Notes: generated by a model not told the origin, from the sequence alone. DNA of 64,000 nt from Erythroxylum novogranatense (GCA_029891385.1 CM057228.1:32448523-32512522), one strand, 5' to 3'; numbered from the stretch's first letter, positions 12,941 through 25,424 are shown. Translations and numbers: made by a program.

Positions 12941-14056
12941 CTACTTAATTTTCAGTTTTAATATATCAATGGTTCCTTCTAAAACATGATCTTTGATAAA
13001 ATGATGTTTGATTTTTATATGCTTAGTTTTAGAATGATTCACAAGGTTTTTAGATAGATGTATTGCACTTGTATTGTCATATAGTATAGGAATATTATCA
13101 AAATTTAGAGAAAAATCTTGGAGTTGATGTTTCATCCATAAGATTTAAATGCAACAGTTGGTATTTGTTATATATTCCACTTCAGTTGTTGAAAGCACAA
13201 TGCAATTTTTTTTCTTGCAAGACCAAGAAACTAGACGTCCTTCAAGAAATTGAAAGTGACCACTTGTGTTTTTTCTATCAACTTTATCACCTGCATAATT
13301 TGCATCACAATAGCCAACAATGTTAAATGAATCAATTTTTGGATACCATAATCCAAAATCTATAGTTTCGAGAAGATAGTGAATGATCCTCTTAATTGTT
13401 TAAAGATGACTTTCTTTTTGGATTTGATTGAAAGCGTGCTCAAAGATACACACTAATCATAATATCTTGTCTAGATCTTGTAAGATACATAAGTGATCCA
13501 ATCATTCCTATATATTTTGTTTCATCTATAGTCTTGCCTTCTTCATCCTTATCAAGTTTAGTTTCAGTATATATAGGAGTACCGATTGGTTTGACATTCT
13601 TAAAATGATATTTCTTGATGAATTCCTTTTTGTATTTGTCTTGACTAATGAATATTCCTTTGTTTGTTTGCCTAATTTGCAACCCAAGAAAGAAAGATAG
13701 TTCTTCCATTATACTCATTTCAAACTCCCCCTACATTAAGACCAAGAATTCTTCACAAAAGTATGGATTAGTAGCACCAAATATTATGTCATTAATATAT
13801 ATTTACACTACGAGTAAATCATTTCCCTTTTTCTTAATGAATAAGGTTTTATCTACCTTTCCTCTTCCAAAGTTATTCTCAAGAAAAAAGTTACTTACCT
13901 CTTATACCATGCTCGTGGAGCCTACTTTAGACCATACAGAGCTTTAGTTAACTTCATCACATAATCAAGATGTTTTTCATCTTCAAAACTTAGAGGTTTC
14001 TTAACAAACACTTCTTCAATAATATATCCATTTAAGAAGGCACTTTTGATTATGGT
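12941..14056 (-). pseudogene. Copia pol remnant: RT C-terminal half and RNase H
   Basis: Read from 14056 downward, the frame gives the RT block around 'KSAFLNGYI', then 'ALYGLK' followed by a TAG where relatives have Gln, then 'PRAWY'. The piece 13440-13718 gives 'ELSFFLGLQI' and 'YIGMIGSLMYLTRSRQDI', the RT-to-RNase H connection. The piece 12941-13135 gives 'YDNTSAIHLSKN' and 'KHIKIKHHFIKDHV', the end of RNase H. These motifs fit the Sirevirus branch. The upstream half of pol, gag and the 5' LTR are absent; the remnant is cut off near 14056. Stops and frameshifts make it inactive. Confidence 0.8.
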
Positions 14057-14800
14057 TACGAGTATTATTCCATATCAGCCAAAAAACATAATAGTACAGG
14101 TTAAAAAGGTACTGACCCGGGTATTGATTGATACTAAGGTTTTTACATAGTATCGGCCAGTATTCAAAATACCAACCGTATACCGCCGGTATCATAAGGT
14201 TTGAAAACCTCAGGGACTAATTAGCAAAATTGAAACTTTTCTTAAAACCCCCCGATCCATCCATCTACTTCTCTCTCATTCTTCATCTTTCACTCTCTAA
14301 TCTCTCTCTCATTCTCCTCTCCAGTGGCTCTCTCTAGCTAGTGACAACCGGTTCCTCTTCCTCCACGCCACCACCATACGGCCTCCTCTCTAATCTCCAC
14401 ACGTCGCCACTCATGGACTCACCACGACTGAACTATTTTCAACCTCCACTGCATGCCCAACACCGTCCACCTTTTGCTCTCCACTACCGTCCACTGTTTA
14501 CTACTGGTTGCCACCACTACTTCTGGAGTTAACAATCGATGTATCTGGAAAAGATCCAGATTTAAACTTGACCTAAGTCACCTGACCTAAAAATCTGAAC
14601 CACCATATACGTTGAGAATTTTTAGGTGAGTTTTTAATTATTTTCTACTTAATTGCATTTGTGAATATTGACATTGTGAATGGGTTGAGACTGAATTCTT
14701 CGAAGTTGGAAGTTAGAAGTTGGAAATAAATTTTGTGGATTTATGATTTGTGTTGGGTTGGAAATTTGGAATTGGATAGTTTTGAATGGATTTGATGATG
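14057..14800. other. Unassigned repeat-like segment
   Basis: Positions 14057-14240 carry many GGTAC/TATCGG/CCGGTAT words and resemble a transposon end. A CT-rich tract with TCTCTCTC runs over 14263-14345, followed by a C-rich stretch that could be an old 5' region of a gene. The open frame 14341-14532 has no recognisable motif. The segment flanks the target site of the solo LTR at 14801. Confidence 0.35.
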
Positions 14801-17487
14801 TGTAGCGCCCCCTCACCGTAGGGTACACATCGGGACGCCCAAGGGTCGCTCCGACACGTATCCCATGATAAAGGTGCACTACCAAAAAATTCGACTGTTA
14901 ATCCACATGGCATCTCAATAATTAAAACCATAATATATCAGAAATCAGTAAGATTTAAAATCCAAAATAATCTTGATACAGTCATCCAAAATCATAATAG
15001 ACAAGTCTATCAGTCCCCTAAACAAAACTAAAAAGGAAACTGATACAAACATCTATCCTAAGTCATCCTCAAAAGTCCAACCCAACTGACCGACCTGTGT
15101 TGCCATCGCTTCTCTTGCCAGCACGCTCACACGACAGAAAAGACTATCTCCGGAGCTAGGAGTCTACTCTAACGATCCTGAAAAATAGGTTGCAATTTTG
15201 GGTGAGTTTGCGAACTCAGTGAGAAACCATCATCGATGGTTCACTCAAATCATGCATTACGCAAATTGCGTACAGCACGGCACAGTAAAATACAATTAGT
15301 ATATACAATTTGCAGTAGCCTATAACAGTTTGCAGTATCATATCACAATTCACAGTATTATGCAACAGTTTACAGTAGCATGTAACAATTTGCAATCTCT
15401 CATGTCATCACATAATTCAGTAAGTGTCGCAATTCAATCAGTCATGTGTATACAATGCATATGAGACTCTTTTCCAGTTATTCAGTATTGTGCCCAAGTG
15501 CTCAGTCAGTATTCAGTGGGGACGCGTCAGGGATTTCTCCCCTCGGGCTCGAGGCCCGGTCAGTACAGTATTAGAGCTCGAGGCTCTTGTCAGTGATAAT
15601 AGCAACTTGGGTCACATATCCATTATCTGATCTTGCACTTATGCATGTAATGCAGTGTTCAGTAAGCCCAATATTGCATTTCTCAGTGTCATGCAGTAGT
15701 CCAATCCAATACAGTAAAAGCATGCCATTCGATCATGTACATTTCAGTAATCATGCAATTTCACATTGGCAAGTAAATCACATTGAGCATTTAGACAATC
15801 AGGAATTTGAGAAACCAACTAGGTTACTCACCTGTAACTTCCGAGCTACTACCTGGAAGTTCTAGCAATGTACGTGGAATGACGATCCAGCGGCGCCTCT
15901 ATAGCAGTAAAATACAGTCCCATTACTAGATGCTCAATTAAACAATTCAGTGATGCATATGTCTCAATGAAATTATGTACAATGCATGTTCATGATTTCC
16001 GGTGCTAAAACCCAATTTTGAACTCTTATGCCCCATTCTAATTCTTCGCTCAATTGATCGACAATAATTGATCTAATCCTAGAATCCAGTTCAATTTTCT
16101 CAATTCAAACTCCCTATAACAATTTCCTATTCATTGGATCAAAGCCTTTATTAAAAATCCCAATTAAAACTCCGATTGTCCCAATTCAATACTTAGGTCA
16201 CAATAGGAACCATAATTGACCTTAATCTCTATAAATCAATGCCATTTAAATTAAATGCTAACTTTCATAATTATCCTCAATTGTAGACCTCTTTTCCTAG
16301 TTCACAATGAATCGAGAATCACCTCAATCGGAGGTCTATACCATAAGTTATGCCCAATAAACTAAAAATTAACCTATCAGAAAACCCCTTCGCCGCGACC
16401 TACATCCTCGCCATGGCGTCTGAAGGTCGCCGCCATGCATCGTCCTCTGAGCGAGCTCGCCATGAGTAGGCGAACGTTAATACGGCGCGAAACCTTGCGC
16501 TCGCCGCGGCGTCTCGCTGCACTCGTCGCGGCGAGCACTTAATTACTCGCCGCGGCGAGGCCACGCCAGACGTTGCGACGTGCGGAACGAGCCACCTTCT
16601 TCTCTGTTCGCTTTCCGTCCATTCTCTCTCTAAAACTCCCATTAAACACTCCAACTACCCAAATCAACCATAATAAATACCATAAATGCAATAAAAACCA
16701 TTAATAACAACATTAATACCATTAAAACTTACCAATCGAAGATCAATCCACAAATTTCTCAAAAATTCACCGTAACCCTAAAACTTTCTTAAATCAACGA
16801 TTAATCCACTCTCCAAGCTTCTCAACCTTCAACAATCACAATAAACCATTTAGCCTAGCACAATAAGAAGAAACCATAAGGAAGAATCGACGAATCTCAC
16901 CAATGGGGAAGGAATCGATGAACGCCGTGGGAGGAGGAAGAGAAGAACGATTTTTGCCTTAGGTAAATTTCCCCAATTTCCAAACCTAAGCTATATATAG
17001 ACATAGGTTTCCAAATCAGTTCAAATTTCATTCTCAAAATTTCAATGGCTCTACATTTTTATTTCCTAACAGTATAACTCTAATTTTTCCATTGCCATTG
17101 GACAATTCTTTCGGTACTATACGGTCAATCAGTCTGTCACCCTAAAATTTTCGATCCGGGCATTTTCTCCCGAATTTTCTAAAAATTTCCTATAAGCCAC
17201 TATCAATTATCAATTACACTTAGACTATTCTAAATCAGTCATTCGGGTCCACTTATTCCTAATTTCTCAATCAATCATAATCCAGTTAGTTTTTCAGTCG
17301 GTTCATGCTCACAATTAAAATGCTGGAAAATCATGAATGCATGTACCTATGAATAAATGCATATGCAATAAACCTGTTCCTCTATGATCAGAGGCCAGTA
17401 ATATGCTCAATCAGTGAATGCAATGAAACCTATCAGTCTGACCCAATATTACCAAAATACCCTTGCTGACAGTAACGGGATGTTACA
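14801..17487. mobile_element. Large solo LTR (2687 bp) with perfect TSD
   Basis: The block starts TGTAGCGCCCC and ends GGGATGTTACA, giving TGTA/TACA inverted termini. It is flanked on both sides by TGATG (14796-14800 and 17488-17492), a perfect 5-bp target duplication. No gag or pol motif occurs inside, and no second copy of either end is present, so I call a solo LTR. Size and ends fit a large plant Ty3-type LTR. Inside are degenerate tandem repeats (15280-15400) and a GC-rich, CpG-dense patch (16385-16580). Confidence 0.8.
15280..15400. repeat. Degenerate ~25-28 bp tandem repeats in the solo LTR
   Basis: Four to five units share the pattern TA-ACAGTTTGCAGTA-CAT with 3-6 differences between neighbours. 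They lie in a CAGTA-rich part of the LTR, and the CAGT word continues to about 15730. Confidence 0.55.
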
Positions 17488-18849
17488 TGATGTTGGTTAT
17501 GAATCTTGATTTGGTTCATTCAGCTATGCATGAATTAAGATTTTTAATTTTAAGCTTATCATACCATTGCATTTGTAACTTGTAAGTAATCACAAACTAT
17601 CATCAATTCATCACACAAAAGAAACGTGATTTTTAGGCATTGCAAGAATAATTATGAATATGATTCTTTCCAATCCACGTATTATAATTTAGAGTTTTAT
17701 ATAATTAGAACGAATACACTTTAATAATTTCTTCTTCTTTTACGTTAATGGAACTTAACTAAAATTTCCTCCATCTTCTTTAACAAATAATTAAGATAAA
17801 GAATTGATAATAATTTTCCTCAATTTCAAATATTAAATTTAAAGCATTGCTCAAGAAGTGTTTGAAGTTTTGACTTTCAATTTATCTTTCCTCGGAGGAC
17901 TATTGTAAATTATATAAAATAATGATTGCATTCTTTCACTTTTAAAAATGATATCTTACAATTTATACGCTATCTTTTAATAAACTAAACTCCTTGTTAC
18001 TTATATATATTGTACAAGATATCTCAACTTCTTTATTAATTTCTAAAATCAAATCTAAATAAATTCAATACATTGAAACATAGTCAAGGTCCATCTTTTT
18101 TTCCCCTGATTGTTGATACTAAACTTGAGCTTCTATAAGATGTCATTAAAGTGATTGAGTCAATGTCATAAACTTGTAAATTAGGCAGAACTTAATGTTA
18201 TCAATAGAAAAATCATACATCTATCAGTTCTTTCATTATCATGAGAAATTGATATGTATTTCTTCATTGAATTGTAAGTCATTAAAACCTACCATGCAAG
18301 CAGTTTAATCATAAGTTAATATACCTTGTTACTTCAATCATATGTGACAAAACTAATTTCCTTTAATAACTTGTAAAGTCCTGCTAGCAAGTGTGTGGTT
18401 TATTTATTAGCTATAAGTTTCAGTTTCATACACATGAATGTATCTTCTATGCTCACGAATATTTGTCCAATTAATAAGCACAAACATATGCTCTCATTAT
18501 CAAGAAACCAAGTCCTACCAACTAGAAATATATATATTTATAAATGTTCATCTAGGGAGGTAATCATACAAAATAAGTTATATTACATATGATGGACTTA
18601 TGTATTATGTAATTGTGTAATCATACGAATTGTTGGTTTCTAACTTATTGATGAATTTTGATAGATAAAATTGGATTGTTTTGGATGAAATTGAATTGTG
18701 TATGATTTTGATATATGTTTTCATTTATTGCATATTAATGGAAGGAAGTTTAGATACTCATGATCAAACTGCTTCAGGAAGATACAATGATTCAGCTTGG
18801 GCTCATGTTGCATTGGTCCTGGGTATGAAGAACCATACAATTTGCTTAA
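17488..18849. other. AT-rich non-coding stretch
   Basis: No gene or repeat boundary is recognised. The open frame at 18395-18592 has no motif. Positions 18730-18849 may belong to the retrotransposon fragment that follows, but I could not prove this. Confidence 0.4.
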
Positions 18850-18995
18850 TAAAGTAAGTTCATTAAAAAGGATCCTGTAAGAAAGGAAACATTCTTTTGC
18901 AAGACTATATTGTTACCTATAGAAATAATCCAAATTTGAATTTTGAAACATTATAAAATTATCATCAAAATCATTAATATAAAACCTTGAACTAA
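18850..18995. repeat. Fragment of the same LTR family as 9990-10142
   Basis: This stretch aligns over about 145 bp with 9990-10142, in the same orientation. It shares AAGTTCATTAA, GGAAACATTCTTTT, CAAGACTATAT and TGTTACCTAT in order and ends at the equivalent LTR terminus. Differences are scattered substitutions. It is a second, truncated insertion of the Sirevirus-type LTR. Confidence 0.7.
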
Positions 18996-21150
18996 TAAAT
19001 ATATTGTCAAATATAAAAGAATTAAAATTAAATTAAATAAGAAAACTAAACCTATTATAGTATATGTAATAATATCAACAAGTGATAATAAGGCACTACA
19101 TCTTTCACTACTAAATCATTATAATATATGTTATCTACCAATTTAAAATAAATATTAAAAATAATACATATTGAAAATTAATATACACAATACCCTCTTC
19201 TTATTCAAGATAAGTTCTTATTGATTCTTTGATCAACAAACTTATACTTGTGTAAATTTGGTTCCAAATAAGTTGCTTTAGACAATAAAATGGTAGTTGT
19301 CCCATTATGACCTCAAATAGTTCTTTCTAGTAACAAATTGGTTTTGTACTAATATGATACTAGATAATATGCATTAGTTAGCTATATATCATCACTACAC
19401 ATCACATATAAATATAATCAATATCATCGTAAGGCCTAGACATTAAGTAACACAAATTTATTGTCATATCAAACTAATAATACACATAAAAATGTGCTCA
19501 AATAATGTAATTATACACAATATTTAAAATAGTTATTGTTGTCACCTTAAAACACTTTCATATGCATAATAGTAATATATATGTCACAAATTACAAAATT
19601 CATATTTAGTAGAACATGATAAAACCCTCAAAACTATCAATTTTATAAAAATAATTACGCCTATCCTAAATTAGGTTTCTACAATTCTACATAAAATTAA
19701 AACTGAAGCATATAATTACTTAATTAACACATAATAAAATATTTAAAATAATAAATAATAAAATTAACCTAGAAAACCTAAGTTATATCCTATAAGCTTT
19801 TATATACGAAATAACTTGAACTCTTTTATATGGCAAAATAATCAATCAAGCATTTCCTTAAAACATATGAAAACCAAAAGTAAATTTGTTAAAAATAATG
19901 TAAATTCTCCAAGATTCTCTTCTTTAGTCTCTATCATCTGTTTCGCTCTATTCCTAGTGGTTTTTGTTTTGAAAATTTATTAGTTTTCACCTTTTTAAAA
20001 ATAAGTTGCAAAGGGGTTAGTTAGTTTAATACTTTATTCATTTAAATGAATCCCTTATTAAGAAAATTCGCACCATCATCAATTAGTCAATGGTAGGAGC
20101 TCTAGGTTCATTTTTATAGGTTATATAAAATTCTCTTATCTTTCTATAACTTTTAAATTTCTTCAATATGATATTCCTACCAAAAGTGGTGATCAAAATA
20201 TCAAAGAGTATTCAATGGTGACCGTAAAATGAATCTACAAATCTCTTTTACCAAAAATTCCTATTTAATTTTAGTATAATTTTGAAATATATAATTTTAA
20301 AAATTTTATAACTTTTAAATCACCTCAACTTAATTTTTCAATAAAAATTGTGCTTAAAACATCAAATATTGTTTTGTTTTAACTATATATTAGACTAATA
20401 AGTCTTACTACATCATAATTAACCCATATAAACACTATCGAGAACTAAATATCAACCACGAATCATTTCCTAAACATCAAACAATTTCTTCAAACTTCAA
20501 ATTCTATAAAGACTTTAATATTAAAGTCAAAATAGTTAATATGAACAACTTATATAAAAATACAAATGTTTAAATTTCAAGGTCTCATTATCTCCTCCGT
20601 AAAACAAGTTTACCCTAAAAATTAAGTCATTTAAAATTCCAAAGGTCTTCTAAAACTCTGAAGGTTTTCACATAAAACTCTAAGCATAAGCCACACCCAA
20701 TGAAACTCCAAATGTAATCATTCACCTTTTTCTTGTTCAACATCTAAAAGACAACAGAACTTAAGTTTAAAAATTAAACCCCTCTTAACTAAATCAAACA
20801 AAAATAATGACTTGTTTATTCTACCCCTACTTATCTCACCATACCCCGAGATCGTGTTCTACTTTTAAAATAAGGCTTTGGTATACTTTTTCATGTCTCA
20901 AACCTAAGGTAACCTTGCTGGGACCATAGTTGACCACCACAAAATGACAAAACAACTACCTGAACGTCAACCATAGGCTAAGGCTAACATGTTTGTCAAA
21001 GTAATGTTCTGAATATTTTTCAAGCAACTAGAAATCTCGTAAACAACTCTATCTATTAACAATTCTCATGGATACAACTTTAAGAAATATGCTCAAAACT
21101 TGCTTAGCCCCTACACTTCTTTTATGCACTATTCACTTGAAATATGCATA
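18996..21150. repeat. First unit of a diverged ~2.15-kb direct duplication
   Basis: Landmarks recur in order about 2.15 kb downstream: GATAAGGCACTA with an ATC-rich follow-up (19085 and 21250), AATATACACAATRCC (about 19180 and 21350), a ATATTCCTAYCAAAA segment (20170 and 22390), and ATCAAACAATTTCYTCAAACTTC (20478 and 22690). No coding motifs are seen. The unit could be an old satellite-like monomer or part of an LTR. Confidence 0.6.
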
Positions 21151-22835
21151 TATTAGGGTATTATATTGCCAAATAGATAATTACTAAAATAAAATTAAAA
21201 AGATAACTAACCTTACCATACTATATATAATAACCTTAATTAATATCGATAAGGCACTATATCTTCTACAACTGCACCTGTCATGAAAAAGATATCCTAT
21301 GAATTAAATCAAAATCATATTAAATGCAACATATATTAGTGTTAAAAGGAATATACACAATGCCTTATACCTACATATCACAAGCATTGGCCAATTCTTC
21401 CTAACTAATAACCTATAATATCCTGAATTTGGTCTAGAATAATATGTTAATGTGTAATTAAACAATATATATCCCATTATAGGCTTAGATAATTCATTCT
21501 AGACAACAAATTAATGTATGCCCTAATTTGGTGTAGGCTAATAGACCTTCACCAACCATATGTCACCACTATAAATCACATATAAGAACATTCAATGCCC
21601 GCCCTTGCAGGGCCTTAATGCATATCAAATGACATAAATTGATCACCATATCACACTAATCATACATATAAGGCAACAACTCCATGAATGCATTTACATA
21701 TAATATTTGAAATAGTCATTGATGTCACCTTGTCCTAAAATGTAATCCAAATACTCAATATTAATATATATGCCATAAATCATGCAAAATTACACTTAAT
21801 AAAATATGATTTAAACCTTAAAAGTATCTATTTGACAAAAATCTAATTCCATTACTGCTATGAATTAAGGTTCTTTATAATTCTATCTAAAAGTAAAAGT
21901 TAAAGCATGTAAATAGTTAACTAACATCTAATGTAACATTTAAGATGCAAAATATGAGAACAATTAACTTATAAATTCCTAATTGGTATACACTATTAAC
22001 TTTCATATAAAACGTACCATTAACTCCCTTGTAAGGTAAAATAATCAATTAGACGCTTTTTGAAATAAGTTAAAGCCAAAACAATCCATTAAGAATATCG
22101 CAAATCCTCTAAAGTCTCTTATGTTGTTGCCTTCTCATCTACTACTATCCATACTAATTATTTTTCTTTTAAAAGCTCAAAATTTTCCACTATTTAAGAT
22201 TGAATATGTAAAAGGTTCATTAGATTAACCCTTTTTTGGTTAGTTGAATCCTTTATTATGAAAATTAATGTCATTATAGGCTAGCTAATAGTGGGAGTTC
22301 ATACAATTATATCAACTCTAAGTTTTGTTATTGAAATTTCTAAAAATTCTTTTAAATTTTCATAGTTTTTAAATCACCTCAAGATAATATTCCTATCAAA
22401 ATATCAAAATTGATCAATGATGATAGATAATTTTTTACAAATTCTTTTACCAAAATCTCTTATTTGAGTTTAATATTAATTAACTCCCAATATGTTCTTA
22501 TGAAATGTATACATTTTTCTTTTCACAACTTCTTGAATAACCTAAACCGAATGTTCTTATCAAAATTTATACTTAAAACATTGAATAATATCTAATTTTA
22601 ACTAAATATTAGATTAACAAGTCTCATTGAATCATTGTCACTTATCTCAAACCCATTAATAACTAAAATTAAATGGAAGTTATTTCTTAAAGATCAAACA
22701 ATTTCCTCAAACTTCAAATCATATCTTAATTTTAAAATATTAAATTAAAATTATTTCTTTTAACAACTCTTGCAATAAAACTTTTAGAGTCGTACATTTA
22801 ATGAATCTTTTTATTTAGTAAGGGTAAGTGAACAA
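21151..22835. repeat. Second, incomplete unit of the ~2.15-kb duplication
   Basis: It shows the same order of landmarks as 18996-20650, with many substitutions and small indels. It stops near 22800-22840, exactly where sequence related to the ABA receptor promoter begins, so a junction lies there. Confidence 0.6.
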
Positions 22836-22839
22836 AAAT

Positions 22840-23241
22840 CATATTTTTAATTGTCCCAATGAGAAAAGTGATAATATCTATAATCTATCTACCTAGATTA
22901 AGTCTAAAATATTTTAAATTAATCTTCAACTTTCAATTACTTTATGCTAATTGATAAGATCACAAGAAAAACTCCCACTCTCTCTGTTCTCTCCGCTCTA
23001 TCTCTAATGAAAATCATCAAACTTTTACAAGTGGATTAAGAGAAACTAAACCCCTATTTCCTCTCCTTTCTTCTATATTTTTTCAATCTTTTACTTTTAT
23101 ATTTGCATTGTTTGATCATAACCCTAAAAAGGAAATAGTATTAGCCCAAAACCTATCAATATGACATCTTCATTGCCTCTCTAAAAAGACATCACCATAC
23201 TAATAGCCTTCTTAGCTCTTCACAAGTAATCTTTGGATGAA
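22840..23241 (+). pseudogene. Decayed duplicate of the PYL gene promoter, 5'UTR and first codons
   Basis: This region aligns collinearly with 36650-37050. Shared blocks include TATAATCTAWCTACC, ATTGATAAGATCAC, CATCAAACT-TACAAGTGGAT, AGAAACTAAACCC, TCCTTT..TTC, TTTGATC.TAA and CCCATCAAC/ACCTATCAAT just before an ATG at 23161, the counterpart of the real start at 36973. The following ~75 bases align without gaps to the PYL coding start at roughly two thirds identity. The eighth codon is TAA (23182-23184) where the gene has CAA. Most differences are C-to-T or G-to-A. Homology ends at about 23241; the START-like domain is absent. It is non-functional as a receptor; the duplicated promoter could still be transcribed. 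Confidence 0.8.
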
Positions 23242-24987
23242 AAATGGTGAAATTAAAGCTTATAGGCCCTCAAAGAGACAATTGCTTTATATTTCTACAA
23301 CATAAATCAAAAGCTAACACATTATTGGATGGTGCTTGAATAGAACAATAATATTTCAATATTATGAAATAATTGTTAAAAAAATTGATCCACATCAACC
23401 TCGAAAAGTAATAATGAAGATATTGATATGGTATAGAACAATTAAGATGTTTTCTTTAGTATATTTTTTAAAATTAAGTAGTTTGAAAACTTAAAAATTG
23501 TATTGAATCATCAGACAAAACCTATAGCAAATGAGATTTACCATAACAAAAATGGATAAAGAACATCAATGTACAAATTATAATACCATTACCTAAAAAT
23601 CTTGAAATTGACCAAAACCTTTTATGCAAAAGCTCTGCTCTATATCATAAAGTAATCACTTCCTCTCTCTTTTGTTTTTCTTTTTTCAAGATATTTGGCT
23701 ATAAAAGGCATTCATTGTAACAAATTGAGGTACGTAAACCTTTCTTTAAAATATATCAACTCTCTCCTCCCTATTCTTTATACTTATAATCTCTCTCACT
23801 GTTCTAGGCTTCTTCTAGTTTACAATATTAATGTAAACTATGCTTCTTCTCCAACCTCCATAAAACTTTGTAACCCTTGTTGTTACAAAATATTTTATTT
23901 ATATAAAACTCTTTTATGAAATAAAATGTTAGTTATTTCACTTGTCTCTTATTTACTTAAATTTCTTTATATTTTTATTATAAACATTACAATTTCTAGT
24001 AGACAAACTTTATCACCCATCAAGTTAGAGTACCTCAAAATTTTATACTTTATATTTTTATTTAGTAATAACTAGACTTGAACACAATTAATGCATTTTA
24101 AAATCTCAAAATTTGCTCTAAAATTTGGAGACTTTAAAATTATTTAATATTTTATTAAAATGAAAGATTCGTTTCATATTATACTAAATATTCTAGATAA
24201 TATGATTTAAATATTTGATTATTTCAAGACAATAAATAACATAACTAAATTAATGAATCATACAAATTCAAATATTTATGACTTAAATGATTAATATTTT
24301 CACTTTCAACGCAACCTTACCTATTCAATCAATTTTATCTTACCAACAACAAATATAAGATAGTTAACAACTAAAGAGAATTAAAAATACAAATTTTAAG
24401 TGAGGGATAAGAACCCTTGAAAGACTTTTTATATGTTATACTTTTTACTAGTTGTTGATAGCTACAAATATGTAAACAAGAAGATTAATTAGTAAAGTTA
24501 AAGTTGCCACACCATCTATGTCATTATATGCAACAAACTGTCATTATTGAATTTGTGGAACTTGAAAAAAAATTAAATTATACCAAGTGTAATAATTGAT
24601 GACACTTAGCAAAAAAAACCCTATAGTAAGATTAACATGTCGATATTAGAGTAATTCTTATTAAATTTTTTGCAAATTGTAGCAAGAAAGAAAAGAGTTA
24701 AATATAAGTATATCTTTAAATTGAAACTACAATAAGTAATCAAAATCAAATAAAATTTTCAGATATCATAAATGATTCAAGCTAATGGTTTAATCGAGTA
24801 AATCACCATATTATTATACTTAGATATAAACAATAGCCTGACACGCTTCAGTGTTAATAATATATTATTCGTTACTTTACTATTAATGGAACTGGATAAT
24901 GAATCAACACGTAAGATAGTCCATAAAAACTAGCTTAAGAGATGTCCTCAAACTTAAGAGAATTTTTATATATCATTTTACATATGA
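23242..24987. other. AT-rich non-coding stretch up to the CACTA insertion
   Basis: No supported gene is seen. The open frame at 23695-23919 shows no recognisable motif. The last three bases (TGA, 24985-24987) are the target duplication of the CACTA element. Confidence 0.5.
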
Positions 24988-25003
24988 CACTACAAGAAAA
25001 TTG
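24988..25003 (+). repeat. Left terminal inverted repeat of the CACTA element
   Basis: CACTACAAGAAAATTG, matching the right end at 15 of 16 positions. It is immediately preceded by the TGA target duplication. Confidence 0.95.
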
Positions 25004-25007
25004 ACGT

Positions 25008-25400
25008 TCTCCGACGGAATATTCCGTCGGCGAATTCGTTGTTTCCGTCGGTAATTTATTTTGCTGACGGAACGCGACGAAGGAAGAAACCGTCGTAAAC
25101 ATGGTCGTCGTTATAACTTACCGACGGAAATATTCCGTCGTATTTTATCAACGGGTAACCGACGGAATATTATCCGTTGTTGTTATGTTGCGACGGACAT
25201 TGATTTAAAATGGCATCGATGAAATGTCGGTATAATTTAGGGACGGAACCACCGTCGCAAATATTTGGTAGTAAGTTGTATAGTTAACGACGGAATTTCG
25301 GACGTCGGCAAATTTAGTCCAGGTTATGTGCCGACGGTAAGTGCCATTCCGTCGGCAAATATTCACCGACGGAATTGTTTATTCCGTCGGTGAAATTAAA
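25008..25400. repeat. Left subterminal repeat array of the CACTA element
   Basis: More than fifteen copies of a CCGACGGAAT / ATTCCGTCGG word occur in both orientations, many paired as short hairpins. In En/Spm-type elements such arrays bind the TNPA-type protein that the accessory gene encodes. Several copies have a mutated CpG. Confidence 0.85.
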
Positions 25401-25424
25401 ATGGTGTAACCCAATAACATATAT

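Noticed and set aside
14341..14532. Pro/Ser/Thr/His-rich open frame
   Set aside because: Translation of C-rich repeat-like DNA with no domain, no splice signals and no conserved start context.
16400..16654. Arg-rich open frame in the GC patch
   Set aside because: It lies inside a solo LTR and its composition follows the CpG-rich repeats; no protein motif is seen.
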